DNA from: Mesodorylaimus sp. YZB2_4
Lineage: Eukaryota; Nematoda; Enoplea; Dorylaimida; Dorylaimidae
Length of the DNA: 64,000 nucleotides
Assembly (NCBI GenBank): GCA_030248295.1
Contig: JASANH010000183.1
Location: 905,619-969,618 of the forward strand
Direction of reading: 5' to 3'
Positions 37,680-48,754 of the stretch are shown piece by piece. A program made the position numbers and the translations under genes. Each line of letters opens with the position of its first letter. The stretch's first letter is position 1. Under the pieces are notes generated by a model. The model saw only the letters and a list, made by a program, of their open reading frames with translations. It did no database searches and was not told the origin of the DNA.

Positions 37680-40600
37680 TCAGGGTGAGTAGGGTGGTGG
37701 TGGGGGGACATTCAAGATCATCTGCAATGGTGGCGGTGGTCCCGTACTTCCAATCGGACGGTCCGCAATCAACAGGCCAGCTGGACCACCACTCACCCCG
37801 GGGCTTATCACTGCACCCGACGGTGTGGCAGCCGAAGTGCCGAAAGCCAGTTCGGCGCCCTGACCAGTAGAACGCGGGATGTTGGATGGCATCATTGGCA
37901 TTTGCATTTGACGACGGCGATAATGGTGATAATAATGGAGTAAATTCTCGCGACTGGCGGCTGCATTCGCAGATGCAGTGTCGATCTCATTTTGTTCAGC
38001 ATGCTCCAACAAGGACAACCGATCATCGTAACGACGTTTGATTAACATGGATGACCTGAAAATCAAACCAGATTTACAGCGTTAGCCACCTCATGGCATA
38101 CTGTTTCCCATAAACCAACCTGCACGCATTCTGGTCCTTATTTGAGTTGACTCGTGACTAAAGTTCGCCTATTCGCGTTTTTTTGTTTACAACAGTTCCT
38201 CTTTTTGAATCTGTTTGTTCCAGTAAGCCTCACGATCAGTCTTACAAAGTCGAATAGCTGTTACACATTTTTGATGGGTGACGGTTATAGGTTCCGATGC
38301 GTCAGAAAATGTAAGCATGCACTACCCCTCATTTAGCCAACAAGGGATCAATTTTTAGATCCCGCCCACTTGAGCGTAACCTGGTTTCGTCTATAGCCGG
38401 TCAGCAGTCAGACGTCATAAACGAGTCTGTGTATGCAGGTCACACGGAAGCTTCCAGTATCCTAGGAGCACCTTCACCCGAGGGCATTCTGGATCAGACA
38501 TTGGCTTCCTTCTTTAATGGCGGCTGGAACCTGCCGGCTTCTACAGCTGACATTGCCCACTTGTTTGGCTTCTATTTCTCGACGGTACTTAGTGGGTCAC
38601 CCCCGCCCTGAAATTCAAGATCAACGAGGGTTTACGGTCCAAAAACCTGCCTCCGTCGCCAGGGTTTGATCCTGGTACGAGTCCAGCCGCTCACTGCCAA
38701 GAAATACGAGGAGACTAACGCCGAACCACTGCAACCCCGCGCTCGCACGAGGCCAGGGCATAAAGAAAGACAAGGACCATGTGCTTAGGCCTGCCCTATC
38801 CACTTACCACCTGGGCATTCCATAAGATGATGTCAGCAGTATAAATCTCACCCTCGTGCTCCTATTCCCCGGCCACTCAAGTGATTCCCACTCATTGAAA
38901 TCTTCAAGCACAAGTTCTTTATCAAGATTATTTTTTAATCTCGTTGGTCAACTTTTCTTGCAAATCTCTTCTGTCGGTCAATCGAAGATGACCCTTGACT
39001 TAGCGCACATATACCCGATCAGAAACACTTACTTGATCAGATTGGCAACTAATGCGCAAATCGAAAATGTCGCCCCAGCAATTATCAAATAAAACCCATC
39101 CTCGAATGACACATGCACCATTTCTGGGTTCGACACTGATTCACGTTGTAGTTGCTCAATTTCGATCGATGCCCAGTATGTTAAACCAATTATAATTACG
39201 CAAAATATCACTGAAATGTCACGAATTGTAAGTCATAATGCCCGAAGGAAAAGTCCCTTTCTATTCTCAAAAATATGCAAGAGGTGTGAGCACGTTTAGC
39301 TGATTCAGAATTCTCGATTTCCCCCGCTGGTCACTCTGTCAGTAACATCAAGTACTACTGTACGATGCCCGTGCTATAGTTCTTGCGGTCCTACAAAACG
39401 AAGTCAATGCAATTCCAGAAGCCTTTTCGGCACCGCTTGACGGATTTCGACGATTTTTGACTTTAGTATGCGGGACACGGTATATGAGAGCCCTACGACA
39501 GCATTATCGAAATTTTGATCGGCTAAGGAGAAATCGATCAAACAGCTTCTAAAGTGTGGACACAGTACTGCAGAATATGAGTCCACACATTTGACCATCA
39601 GCGAGTTTAAATCGGTAAGTTTCAAATATGCCCCACGCTTTTTCATACAGCACACCCTATCGAAAGATCACTAATTTTACACTCCTCTCACGATCAGACT
39701 TGCCGATCACTTACCAGAAAATATGCTAAATATCGAATTACGCCGCAACCAAGCCAGAAATCCTTGTTTCACCCCGACAGTATCCAAAAAGAACGAAGCC
39801 AGCGTTGTGGCAACGGCAACAAAAAGGACGCCCATAAGACCGTGAAATATATCTGCCGTGCGCTGATTGATGCAATCAGTGTAACCTGCAATGCAACTGT
39901 GCATCAAGCGCAGTGGGCAGCACTCAATTGTCAATTCTGCATTGCTGATCTCTACAAACATACTCGCGCTGGCTAGCATTCTCGCTGACGAAATGAACGA
40001 ACTAAGTAATGCGCAAATTGAAACATAACACTAAGAGGTCTGCATGAACCTATACTTTATGTGCATGCTTGCACATCACGATTTTACCCATAAACTGTAC
40101 AGGTACTGCATGTAAATGGGCATTAGGGTACATGCTACATAATCATGTGCCTGCACTGCCTACGCATTGAATTTAGATAGAATGTGCAGGTACAAAAAGC
40201 ATTTAATTTGTAAAAGGCACTCCCGACAGCACACCATATATTATTCAGCATGTTTTGTTCAATATCGGCTTATACACAAATAACAAATAACTGCAATCTG
40301 ATCTGATATTCTAAATTTCAGTCAGCATAAAGCTCATGAGAGCTTGCTTTAAAAATGTTTTTTTTTAATAATCATTAACTAATTGGGAGCTAAGGCTGGT
40401 AGCATAGTTCGATGCGATGCGACGTTTTCAGCACTTTTCATGATCAGTTCACCCAAAAATGCCCCATCGTATCGAGCTATACTAACCGCAAAGAAAACTA
40501 AAAATTGCATCAGACGTATAGCGTTCGTTCGGGATCACTTTTTTCGGGATCGGGATCAGGACTCGCTCAATCCCAGCCAGGATCGGGATTTTCAGAGTGC

Positions 40601-42171
40601 TATTTTTTCACTTTTAATTCGCTATGGGTAACCTACAAGCCATCCCAAGTAGCCTGCAAATATAGAGCAAAAAACTTTTTTGCGCAGTATTCATCATGGC
40701 ATTCAAAATCATGCAAGCAAAAAGATCTAGAATTAGTCACCAATTAGCAAGCAAATCCCTCATTTCCTCTTTACCAGTTCAATAATCCACCACAGTTTCT
40801 CCAGCTTACCCTTCGGGAACACTCCCTTCCCGATCTCTTCCTCTTCCCTTCCCCATCTTCACACATCTCCACAACATTCAATCCCGACCATTTTTTATCG
40901 GGATCGCTACAGACGTACAGTTTCATACTTTTTCAATCTTAATAAAGTCAAGTATACCGCATATTATTTCTTCATTTTTTATCGCATGCTGTACTGTACC
41001 ATAGGATGGGTTTTTTTACAAAAACATTTCAATGTATGGTGCTATTTTAACTGATACTAACAAACCAAGTTAAGAAAAAATTCGATTTTACAGAAAAAAT
41101 TGAGCTCCCTGTTGCACAAATTTGAAGATGACAGTTTCTGTTTTTCATAAAATCAAAAGAATGGAGAGCTTGTTTCGGACGGAACAACCTGATGTCAACA
41201 CTCCAGAGCTAATGCTAGCTGCGCAGATCTAATCTGCATACAGCATGGATACAGCACATATAGATGCGGACATAACTGTCCTTTATCCATATGTATAATT
41301 GTGTATATTTAGGTACATGTACGCAATATATTTCATGTAGTGCGTATACTATTTATATATTGTGTAAAATACATATAGTGGGTGAATAAATAAGGAAATA
41401 TAAGGTATAAGAATTGGTATAAATGTGACATATTATCATCACCCAATTGTAATTATAATGTACCTGCAGTACATGCGTCCGTAAACTGGGTATCTGCTGG
41501 TATTCCCGAGAACAAGCGAAGGCACTTACGCTCATTGCCCACACTGTAAACGATATGTGCCTGTCGATGTTTTACAGTCTCCCCATTTTCGCCCACTGTC
41601 GGCTCAAGCGACGATCCAAATTTTTGAAACACCCCCCAACCGTAAAATAAAGGGATGCCGATATGTTTTAATCGACAATTTCCACCTTCCAAATAAATCC
41701 ATCTGAAATAAATAGGTTTTAAAGATTTTAATTGGAAAGAATATTGGCAGCTATTTTTTTTGTCACATGTGCAGCAAGAACAGGCAAAATTATAGGAAAT
41801 TTTTGTGGTAACTAGAACCATATATTTCAAATGTTGTCTTTTCGAGATTATGATTTAAACTTGAATGAAAAGAAAACTTTTTCAGCAACGAGCGTTCCGA
41901 ATCGGTTCGTGTTAGGATTTCAGGCAAAATATTTATGCAAATTTCAATCTTACTCTTCATCGGCCAACGAAGCCGAAAGGACAGTCAATGCCAAAAGTGT
42001 AAAAAAAGCAGCGATCAAATTTCGTTCTCTGGATGGCCATCGCCAACGATGTACCGTGTTATAAATTCGTTCCGACCAACTGTCAAGTGCCGATCGGACG
42101 GCACTGAGTCTGGTGTTCGTGATAATCCCTCCACGATTCGTCGGATAACTGATTGTGTTCAGTGAAGGCAT
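37680..42171 (-). CDS. TMEM127: TMEM127 orthologue, four-helix endosomal membrane protein, 5 exons, 371 aa
   Basis: Exons: 41954-42171, 41530-41702, 39715-39885, 39033-39210, 37680-38055. They total 1116 nt, phases 2,1,1,2 all consistent. Predicted helices are about residues 52-70, 143-164, 188-203 and 226-246. Features shared with vertebrate TMEM127 include a short basic N-terminus and an extracellular EWIYLEGGNCR segment. Also shared are ASFFLDTVGVKQ after helix 2, a GLTYWAS block in helix 3, VHVSFEDGFYLIIAGA into helix 4, and a C-terminal PPPPPYSP with a PPxY motif. In vertebrates TMEM127 is a tumour suppressor that limits mTORC1 signalling and receptor levels through endolysosomal trafficking. 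The PPxY end is a likely WW-domain/NEDD4-type ligand (inference). The cytoplasmic tail is about 125 residues, longer than in human (whole protein 238 aa), with Met/Gln- and Gly/Ala/Ser-rich stretches. Confidence 0.9.
38450..38756 (-). mobile_element. SINE-2 copy, diverged
   Basis: Read on the minus strand: GCGGGGTTGCAGTGGTTCGGC head, B box GGATCAAACCC, GGTTTTTGGACCGTAAACCC, GGGTGACCCACTAAGTACCG, and then GAATGCCCTCGGGTGAAGGTGCTCC. It is the most diverged copy of the family seen here. It lies in intron 4 of TMEM127. Confidence 0.7.
39310..39610 (+). repeat. Dispersed repeat, copy of the 8850-9165 family
   Basis: Shares GGTCACTCTGTCAGTAACAT, GTTCTTGCGGTCCTACAAAAC, GATTTCGACGATTTTTGAC, GAGAGCCCTACGA and TTCTAAAGTGTGGAC with 8850-9165. 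It lies in intron 3 of TMEM127. Confidence 0.65.
40519..40909 (+). mobile_element. hAT-like MITE (391 bp) with 8-bp target-site duplication
   Basis: Flanked by an exact 8-bp direct repeat CAGACGTA (40511-40518 and 40910-40917). It starts TAGCGTTCGTTCGGGATC and ends GGGATCGCTA, so the right terminal repeat is internally shortened. It aligns along its length to the copy at 47329-47730 in the same orientation. Eight-bp duplications and short inverted termini are typical of hAT transposons. It has no coding capacity. Confidence 0.85.
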
Positions 42172-42570
42172 CGAGTCTTTGAAATATGGTGGTTTTGATT
42201 AAGTAAATTTGTGTGGTTATTTGCTAAAAAAATCAATTATGTAGAATACGCAAGTCTATGGGTCAGCAGGGGTACGGTTACAATGAACTGGGAACTTTGA
42301 CTAGAAATTAGGAACCGGATAGGAATCACGTTCTGAGAAGCCAGTTTGTGACGAACTGCTAACTAAGTCAGTGAACTCGAATTCAGAAAAAATGTAATAA
42401 TTTATTATACTTCAATTAAGAAAGGAAATCAAAATTTTTACAGTTCATGTTCTAAAATTATATTTTTGTCGTTTACCCCCCCGCGTAATAAGGAGAATCA
42501 CGGACAATTGCTCCCCACGCGCGAAATTCAAATTTTGCGAACATGCAACTGGCAACTAGGAATAGGGAAA

Positions 42571-42639
42571 CAGACGCTTGCAACTTGGGCTTTCACGAAA
42601 AGACTCGTTTCGTGTAAGCCAAAAGTTTGCAAGCGTCTG
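42571..42639. ncRNA. Strong 69-nt hairpin, miRNA-precursor-like
   Basis: The two arms pair over 28 bp: CAGACGCTTGCAA with TTGCAAGCGTCTG (13 bp), CTT/AAG after a one-base bulge, GGCTT/AAGCC after an asymmetric mismatch, and CACGAAA/TTTCGTG after one mismatch. The 7-nt loop is AGACTCG. Length, small mismatches and loop size resemble an animal pre-miRNA, but I recognise no known miRNA. A short mobile palindrome is equally possible. The strand of any transcript is unknown. Confidence 0.4.
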
Positions 42640-43806
42640 CAACTATCGCCTTTTCAGTTTGAAGCCTTTTAAGCGCAACACCTCAGGTAGACTAAGCCTA
42701 ATCGTAAGGTAACCCTTAGGCCCAAGATTGGGACTGCAAGTAGAATTATGGATAATAACACCTGACCAACGGCGCTGTTGGTGCTCAATGCCTTGTTTTA
42801 CGCATTCACCTACATTATTACTCGCCCACAATCAAAGAGCCGCAAAACATATGTACATTACGTATGTATGTCAACTTTTTACTAATCATGCCGAAAATTT
42901 AAAAAATGACATAAATCAACTTGCTCCGCACCATGCCCAATAACTTCGCCACCTCAACTAATCAACTTTCCAAGCACCTCGACCGAAAGACCGACGTACA
43001 ACACGGCTGTCGCTACAGCTCTTATCCGCTGCTAGCAGACATCTCTGTGTACCTGCGGTCAGTGTTGCGGAGGGAGCAATTGTCCAAGGGGGCAATTGTC
43101 CGCGTCCCAATAAGGAGAGAAAGGGGAAGGGAAATTGCTGTGGGTCAAATCACATCGTCTCGGGACACCCTTGGTAAAATGAAGTTTCAGCTTTAGATCT
43201 TCTGCTTTTCCATGAAACTTATGATGAGCAATAATTTTTAATTTCATGAAGCATTGTCCGTTTCCTGTTGAATGACTAAAACTCAAATATTAAGGAAATA
43301 TTGAAGGCGTGGTCTCTAGGAACAACAGCCAATCAGAGAACGGCGGGAAAACCATAGATGGACACAAAGGCTTGTGGGAGTCAAAGCAGCCGCCAGTCCA
43401 CTGCCGTCTGCAAATATGTCGCATATTTAATTGGATTGTAACCGAAACAAAAAAGTCATTTATAAGTTTGATTTTTCACAGGTAAAAATTAAATTGAAGT
43501 AAAAAATCCAACTCGACAATTAACTATGAAAATACTAGCACCTTCGAAACTGGCACACCGCCTCACGCCCACACAAGAAATCTTTGCTCATGATGTACCT
43601 TGCACAATGTTCTTACTTGCTTACGAGGTGATAGGCGTTGTCAAAACCAGTTTTTATTCAAATTTCGTAGGGACCTGTTCCCTTCTATCATTTTTTGTAG
43701 CATGCGTATGATGTGAGGCCCTCCTGATCGTGAGCGAGTCATTGGACACAAGGATCAGGAAAATCGTTCTGAAAACTCACAAAGAAACAAGTGATGCAAT
43801 ATCATT

Positions 43807-43812
43807 TTTATT
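43807..43812 (-). terminator. Polyadenylation signal of HOGA1
   Basis: AATAAA reads on the minus strand about 78 nt past the stop codon at 43890, a typical distance. Confidence 0.6.
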
Positions 43813-43889
43813 CCAAAAGAAACAAAAGTCAGTCATTGATTGCCTGAGTGTGAAGAGTGGAAGGCTGGTTGCATCTTTTTTGCCTCTCT

Positions 43890-46800
43890 TCACCAGCTGA
43901 ATCCGGAAGTGATAAAATCACGTTCCACAATTTTTACTTCTTCTCCTGTCAATGGCACCATTGGCGATCGAACAGGGCCGCCATAATAGCCGAATTTGTC
44001 CATCATGTACTTCAGCGCTGGCACACCGAATTTACGAGTGACCTAAAAAGCCCACAAAAACTTGGTGAAACCCTGTTGCTGCTGTATGGGACTTTTTTGA
44101 AATAATACACAGGGATCCGTGCAATTGTCGGCTTCTGCGTCTATTCGAAAGCGCCCTATCATAAATGCAATAATATATATATGTGCAGTACAGCTGTGAA
44201 ACAGGCACATGCTGCTCTTACTGCACAGTAGGTTGCGGATTCGATTATCACTTGAGAAAAGTAGTACCTATTGTTGCATTATGTCATCCCTCAAATAGCC
44301 CCAGGTTCTTATGGTATGTTTGAATTATATGTGGTGCTATGAAATATTGCCATGCTTTGGATGCAATTTGCGCTTCTTGCCCAATGTCAATCATTGAAAT
44401 GGGGGCGAAACTATTGAAGGATATATGGTGTGAGGGTCATTCAACTACACGAGTTTAACTGGGGGATAGATAATTTGCAAGGTTAATTTTATTGATGGGC
44501 AGCAGTGAAAGACAATAAGAAGCTCCTCAAATATACCATATAGTCTTTTCTTCGAAAAAATAGGCATATGAACAAAATACAACTTCCTTACCGCCGCATT
44601 AGGGGCAATCAAATTGGCTTGCACCTTTTGTGCTTCCTCAAACTTGGACTTCTGGAAATGATCATACAAATTGACAACTTCTTGACCAAGAATATTCGCT
44701 ATGGCGCATACTCCACCAACGCAGCCTGAAAACATTTTTCATTGTGCTATTCGGACAGTGACACAGCGTGATAGCCTGTAGATGCAGAATCATGGCACTA
44801 ATGTTCGTAAATGTAAAAAAGTCAAGGTCGAAGGCTGCTCCTTTTTACGACATTGCTGATATTGCATAAAATCCTGAATCAAGGCAGAAGACGAGACCCA
44901 AAAAACTAGCCTGCTAAAAAACTGCTTCTGATAATCACTTCAGTGCGGTGAAAGGCATGGAGCCACCCCAAGATGCGTGTGCACTGTGCATGCAAGGAAA
45001 GAAAAGCACAAGACTTTGCTTGCTGTGTATTAAATCTCTTCACCCAACATGTTATTGGTGAGAATACAGATGAATTGTGTCTTGCTCAGCTGGCTGACCT
45101 GTCCTAGGCATTACTTTTCCACCTCGAACCCCCCCCCCCCCCCCCCCCCCCCAATGATAAACCTAATATTTGTTTGACCCTTGTGGTCGAGTTGGTATGA
45201 TTTTCGACTTGCGTACTGAATGACCAAAATTCCAATCTCCCCCCCATGCCCCCCAGGTCTTATTATGCAAACAAAATATTGAAACTAAATCATGGAGTTG
45301 GTGTAAATCTCAAGTCTGGGTAAGACGGGCTCTTGACGGCGCATCTGCGACGCTCATACTTTCAGTGACCTCTTGTGCAATATGGACTATCTTCTCTCAG
45401 CTTCATAGTGTCAGCTCGATTGCTCAGGCTGTACGAGATCCTGCATCCTCCCCTTAGTGGGATCGACGATGAGGACATTGCACTCTTCATCCCGACATGC
45501 CCACTACTAGTGCGGCTGGCCGTTCCTAGAACCCCCCAGCAACACTGGATATGGCAGGGCAGAGCAGGACAGGGCACGGGTAAGCTGAGAGGGAGATCAT
45601 AGCGCTAGGCGCCAGGGCGGCCCAGCGGGTCGATGTTGGACGACGGAAGTCCTAATACTTTTCGTGCCCTGTCCTGCCCTTTTATCAGCTAGTCGGTAAG
45701 GTGGATGAAGCTTTCCCCCACAGCGCACCCACACCAGACACACACCGTACCAGCCACTTTCTCATATCAGTGCAAGATACATTAAAAACACGGCCCCTAT
45801 TCGAGGGTCTGATACAAAATTAGTCGAGCATCAGTCGATGGGAAAAATGAGTGAATACGGTGAAACAGCCAAGAGCTATAGATTGAAGAGCCTAAACTTG
45901 GTCAACCTTGCGAGCAAACTCTACAGAATTGTACGAGGCCGTAATCAGTTCTCACCTGCGTGCAAACTAGCCAATAAGAATCCAGCAGATCCAGCCAGCA
46001 CTTGGAACCCATACTGCGACGTCCTGTCAGCGATCAATGACAGCTTGGCGATCTAAAAATTAGGGATCTACGATTGATCGAACCAAGCTACCCCCAGGAT
46101 AAACAGAGTCCCAACTCACATCGCCTCCACTGTCCTTGAATCCAATAATATTCGGGTGGGATGCCAGTTTAATTACCACATCTGCTGCCAGTTCCACTGC
46201 GGTATTGGCTGGAACATTGTAGAGGATGACTGGCAATGGGCTCGCGTCCGCCACCTGGAAATCACAGGGTGACCGTCACACACTGTGCAGCAGCTTCTGG
46301 TCAGAGATGAGCTCGTTTGGTACAATTCATCCTGGCTGTGTGTTGCCTCACACGCAGTACGTGCGACCCCGTGAAGATTACAGAGGCCCATGAGCAGTGC
46401 AAGCAAAAATTCTAAGCCGACTGGCAGTGAAAAGAAATTAATAAAAATTAAAGTATTCTATAACTTGCGGTTTACACAAAAACTAGAGCCTCCAGTGAGA
46501 TTCGAACTCGCGCCTCTGCGATTATTGGTCCAGGGAGTAAGAAAGAGTACATTCTAGAATCGATAACGCAATATTGAAGAGAGTATGATACTCAGATTCA
46601 TCACCCACGTATTCTAGGGTAGAAAAAGTCTGGACCTCCAGTATATACAGTTTGCAGAAAAAGTCGAAATTCTTGATTGCAAAAGGAGGACCATTAGTAA
46701 ATGAAAATTTCGACTTTGAAATATGAGATTTTGGCTACCTCTTTTAAATGCGAGTGCTGAATCTGAGTATCATACTCTTTTTTCAATATTCCGACATCGA

Positions 46801-48754
46801 TTCTACAGCGTATATGTTTTTCTGTCAGCCGTGCTTCCTATAACTATGTGCCAGGTTTGCAGAGGCCCGTCAAGTGGCTACGTACTCTATATTGAAACAC
46901 AGTGGCATCAATCCTGTTTCGACAGTCGATTGCTACTGCTGCTGCTGCACCTGCCGTCAAAATCGTGTCGCGTATTCAATCTCACAATCAGCTAACTACA
47001 GTTTGTTCGTGCTCTTCCTTCTGATAACTGCACTCACCTTCTTATAATGCGATTCCAAGGCTGCATTAGTCATTTGCGTTTTATAAAAGCACGGCGTATG
47101 AACCAAGACTGCATCGACTCCCAGATCGGCGAATTTCTTGCATAAATCGATCGTTTCGCCTGTGCCTAAAAACTAGCAAAGCTACTTGCGACAAAGCGAA
47201 ATCCTTTGCTCATAGTTGCCACAAAATGAAATTGCGTGTGGGTGTGTGACGAATGGAGATATATCCCTGTAAATGTTGGGAGCCTCGCATATTTTAGGCA
47301 TAATCGCTACTACTGTACCGTAATGAGCAAGCGTTCGTTCGGGATCACTTTTTTCGCGATCGGGACTCGTTTATTCCGGCCGGGATCGGGCTTTTCAGAG
47401 TGTTTTTTTTCACTTTTAACTTGCTATAGGTAACCTGCAACCCAAACGAAGTAGCCAGCAAATGTAGAGCCAAAAATTTTCTGCGCAATATCTATCATTG
47501 CATTCAAAATCATGCAAGCAAAAAGGCATACGATTAGTCAATAATTAGCAAACAAATGCCTTTCTTCGTCTTCACCAGTTCAATCATCCGCCAAAGTTTC
47601 TCCAGCTCACCCTTGTGGAACAATCCCTTTCCATTTCCTTCCTCTCCCCTTCCCCTTCTTCACAACATTCAATCCCGACCACTTTTTATCAGGATAGGGT
47701 TCGCGAGCGGCGATCCCGAACGAACGCTATAATGGGCGTATGACCTGTGTGATGCATACGGATGCAGGTATGTCGGGTGTAACACAACATGCGAAGTAGG
47801 GCTATTAGCACGGCTACGGCAGGGCTCCGTCTACAGTATGTTACATATACATTATATTTACATGTTACAAAGAGTGTTAAAAAATTCCTGACCACAGTTC
47901 AATTGTACCGGTACATTACCATAATTATTCTTTTTCGACATAACCACCCCTGAGACCAATGCAATTGTTACGTATACGTACTCGCATACATGTATGTGCA
48001 TATATATGTCCTATATATTACAAAGTGTACGATTATGCACATACAGTATACTCGCAGTGTTGCCATTGATGTTTGCCAGTGCATATATCTTGTCCAATCG
48101 ATATTTACTTGTAATAGATATGTGAGCTGTGAAATATCTCCGCACTTACTCTCGCATCCCGCACCAGCGACAACTAATTTTCCATCAGGTGTATGATCTT
48201 TTGCGCACTGTATCAATTGCAATTTCTCCTCCAGACTCAAATATGGGAATTCCCCATTCGATCCTAACACCACATAACCTAAAATTTTATATTTTTGAAA
48301 TTGATTAAAATCGATTATTCGATCATGAGTGTGATCCTCAACGCACATGATCAAGGTCCAAATTTTCTAATTCCTTGTTTTCCTAATAGCAAATAATCGA
48401 TAAAATTTTGCAGGCATCAATGCAAATTTTTGAATATACTTCATTTTACATACCTCTAAAATTAATTTGATTCCATCGTTCAAAGTTTTGGGTCAGCTTA
48501 TTTAAAGCTAGCGACTCATTTTGTGCAAACGGAGTGGCGATTGGTGGAAAAATACCACCCAAATCAGGAAATTTTACATTCGGCATTTTGGATAATTTGT
48601 TATTCTTGACTTTCGAAGGTGTTGAATATGTGCTATAGAAACGAGCAAAAGCTTGAAAAATTTCCAATTTCTCTTTTCTGTTATGCAATGTGAAACTGCA
48701 CGAAAACGGAGAACGTCGAATTAGAAGAAAGGAACGCATTTGAATGCTACACAT
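43890..48754 (-). CDS. HOGA1: 4-hydroxy-2-oxoglutarate aldolase, mitochondrial, 7 exons, 358 aa
   Basis: Exons: 48454-48754, 48150-48278, 47038-47165, 46120-46254, 45956-46052, 44592-44725, 43890-44042. They total 1077 nt, phases 1,1,0,0,1,0 consistent. It belongs to the dihydrodipicolinate-synthase/N-acetylneuraminate-lyase TIM-barrel family. Visible features are GSNGEF (106-111), the catalytic Tyr198 in [10 protein letters not shown], the Schiff-base Lys226 in [29 protein letters not shown], and the C-terminal [11 protein letters not shown]. The Tyr-Lys spacing (28) equals that of human HOGA1 (Tyr168/Lys196). Known role: splits 4-hydroxy-2-oxoglutarate to glyoxylate and pyruvate, the last step of hydroxyproline breakdown. 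The N-terminus ([18 protein letters not shown]) is Arg/Ser-rich and non-acidic, a plausible mitochondrial presequence. A second ATG at 48739 is an alternative start. Confidence 0.95.
45130..45152 (+). repeat. Poly-C run (C23)
   Basis: Uninterrupted cytosines in intron 5 of HOGA1. Other long C or G runs are at 320-338, 2360-2371, 10527-10538 (G), 13862-13880, 17147-17163, 17358-17369 and 19839-19860 (G). Confidence 0.95.
46490..46545 (-). mobile_element. tRNA-like B-box fragment, likely SINE remnant
   Basis: The minus strand reads GCGAGTTCGAATCTCACTGGAGGC, a B box with a near T-arm. No D-arm or anticodon arm can be folded upstream, so it is not a tRNA gene. Confidence 0.4.
47329..47730 (+). 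mobile_element. hAT-like MITE (402 bp), intact terminal inverted repeats
   Basis: Starts AAGCGTTCGTTCGGGATC and ends GATCCCGAACGAACGCTA, an inverted pair with one mismatch at the outermost base. It is flanked by TAATGAGC (47321-47328) and TAATGGGC (47731-47738), an 8-bp duplication with one change. It aligns with 40519-40909 throughout, including a CCCTTCCCC-rich right part. It sits in intron 2 of HOGA1. Confidence 0.9.

Larger units (their letters stand above)
42172..43889. other. Region upstream of TMEM127 and downstream of HOGA1
   Basis: Contains the 69-nt hairpin (42571-42639) and, at 43807-43812, the HOGA1 poly(A) signal. No exon set was found. A short direct repeat GCAATTGTCC lies at about 43076 and 43097. 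The TMEM127 promoter should be within the first few hundred bases, but no core motif can be asserted. Confidence 0.5.

Noticed and set aside
46490..46545. tRNA gene
   Set aside because: Only a B box and an imperfect T arm; no full cloverleaf. The same applies to tRNA-like pieces near 2131 and 12499.
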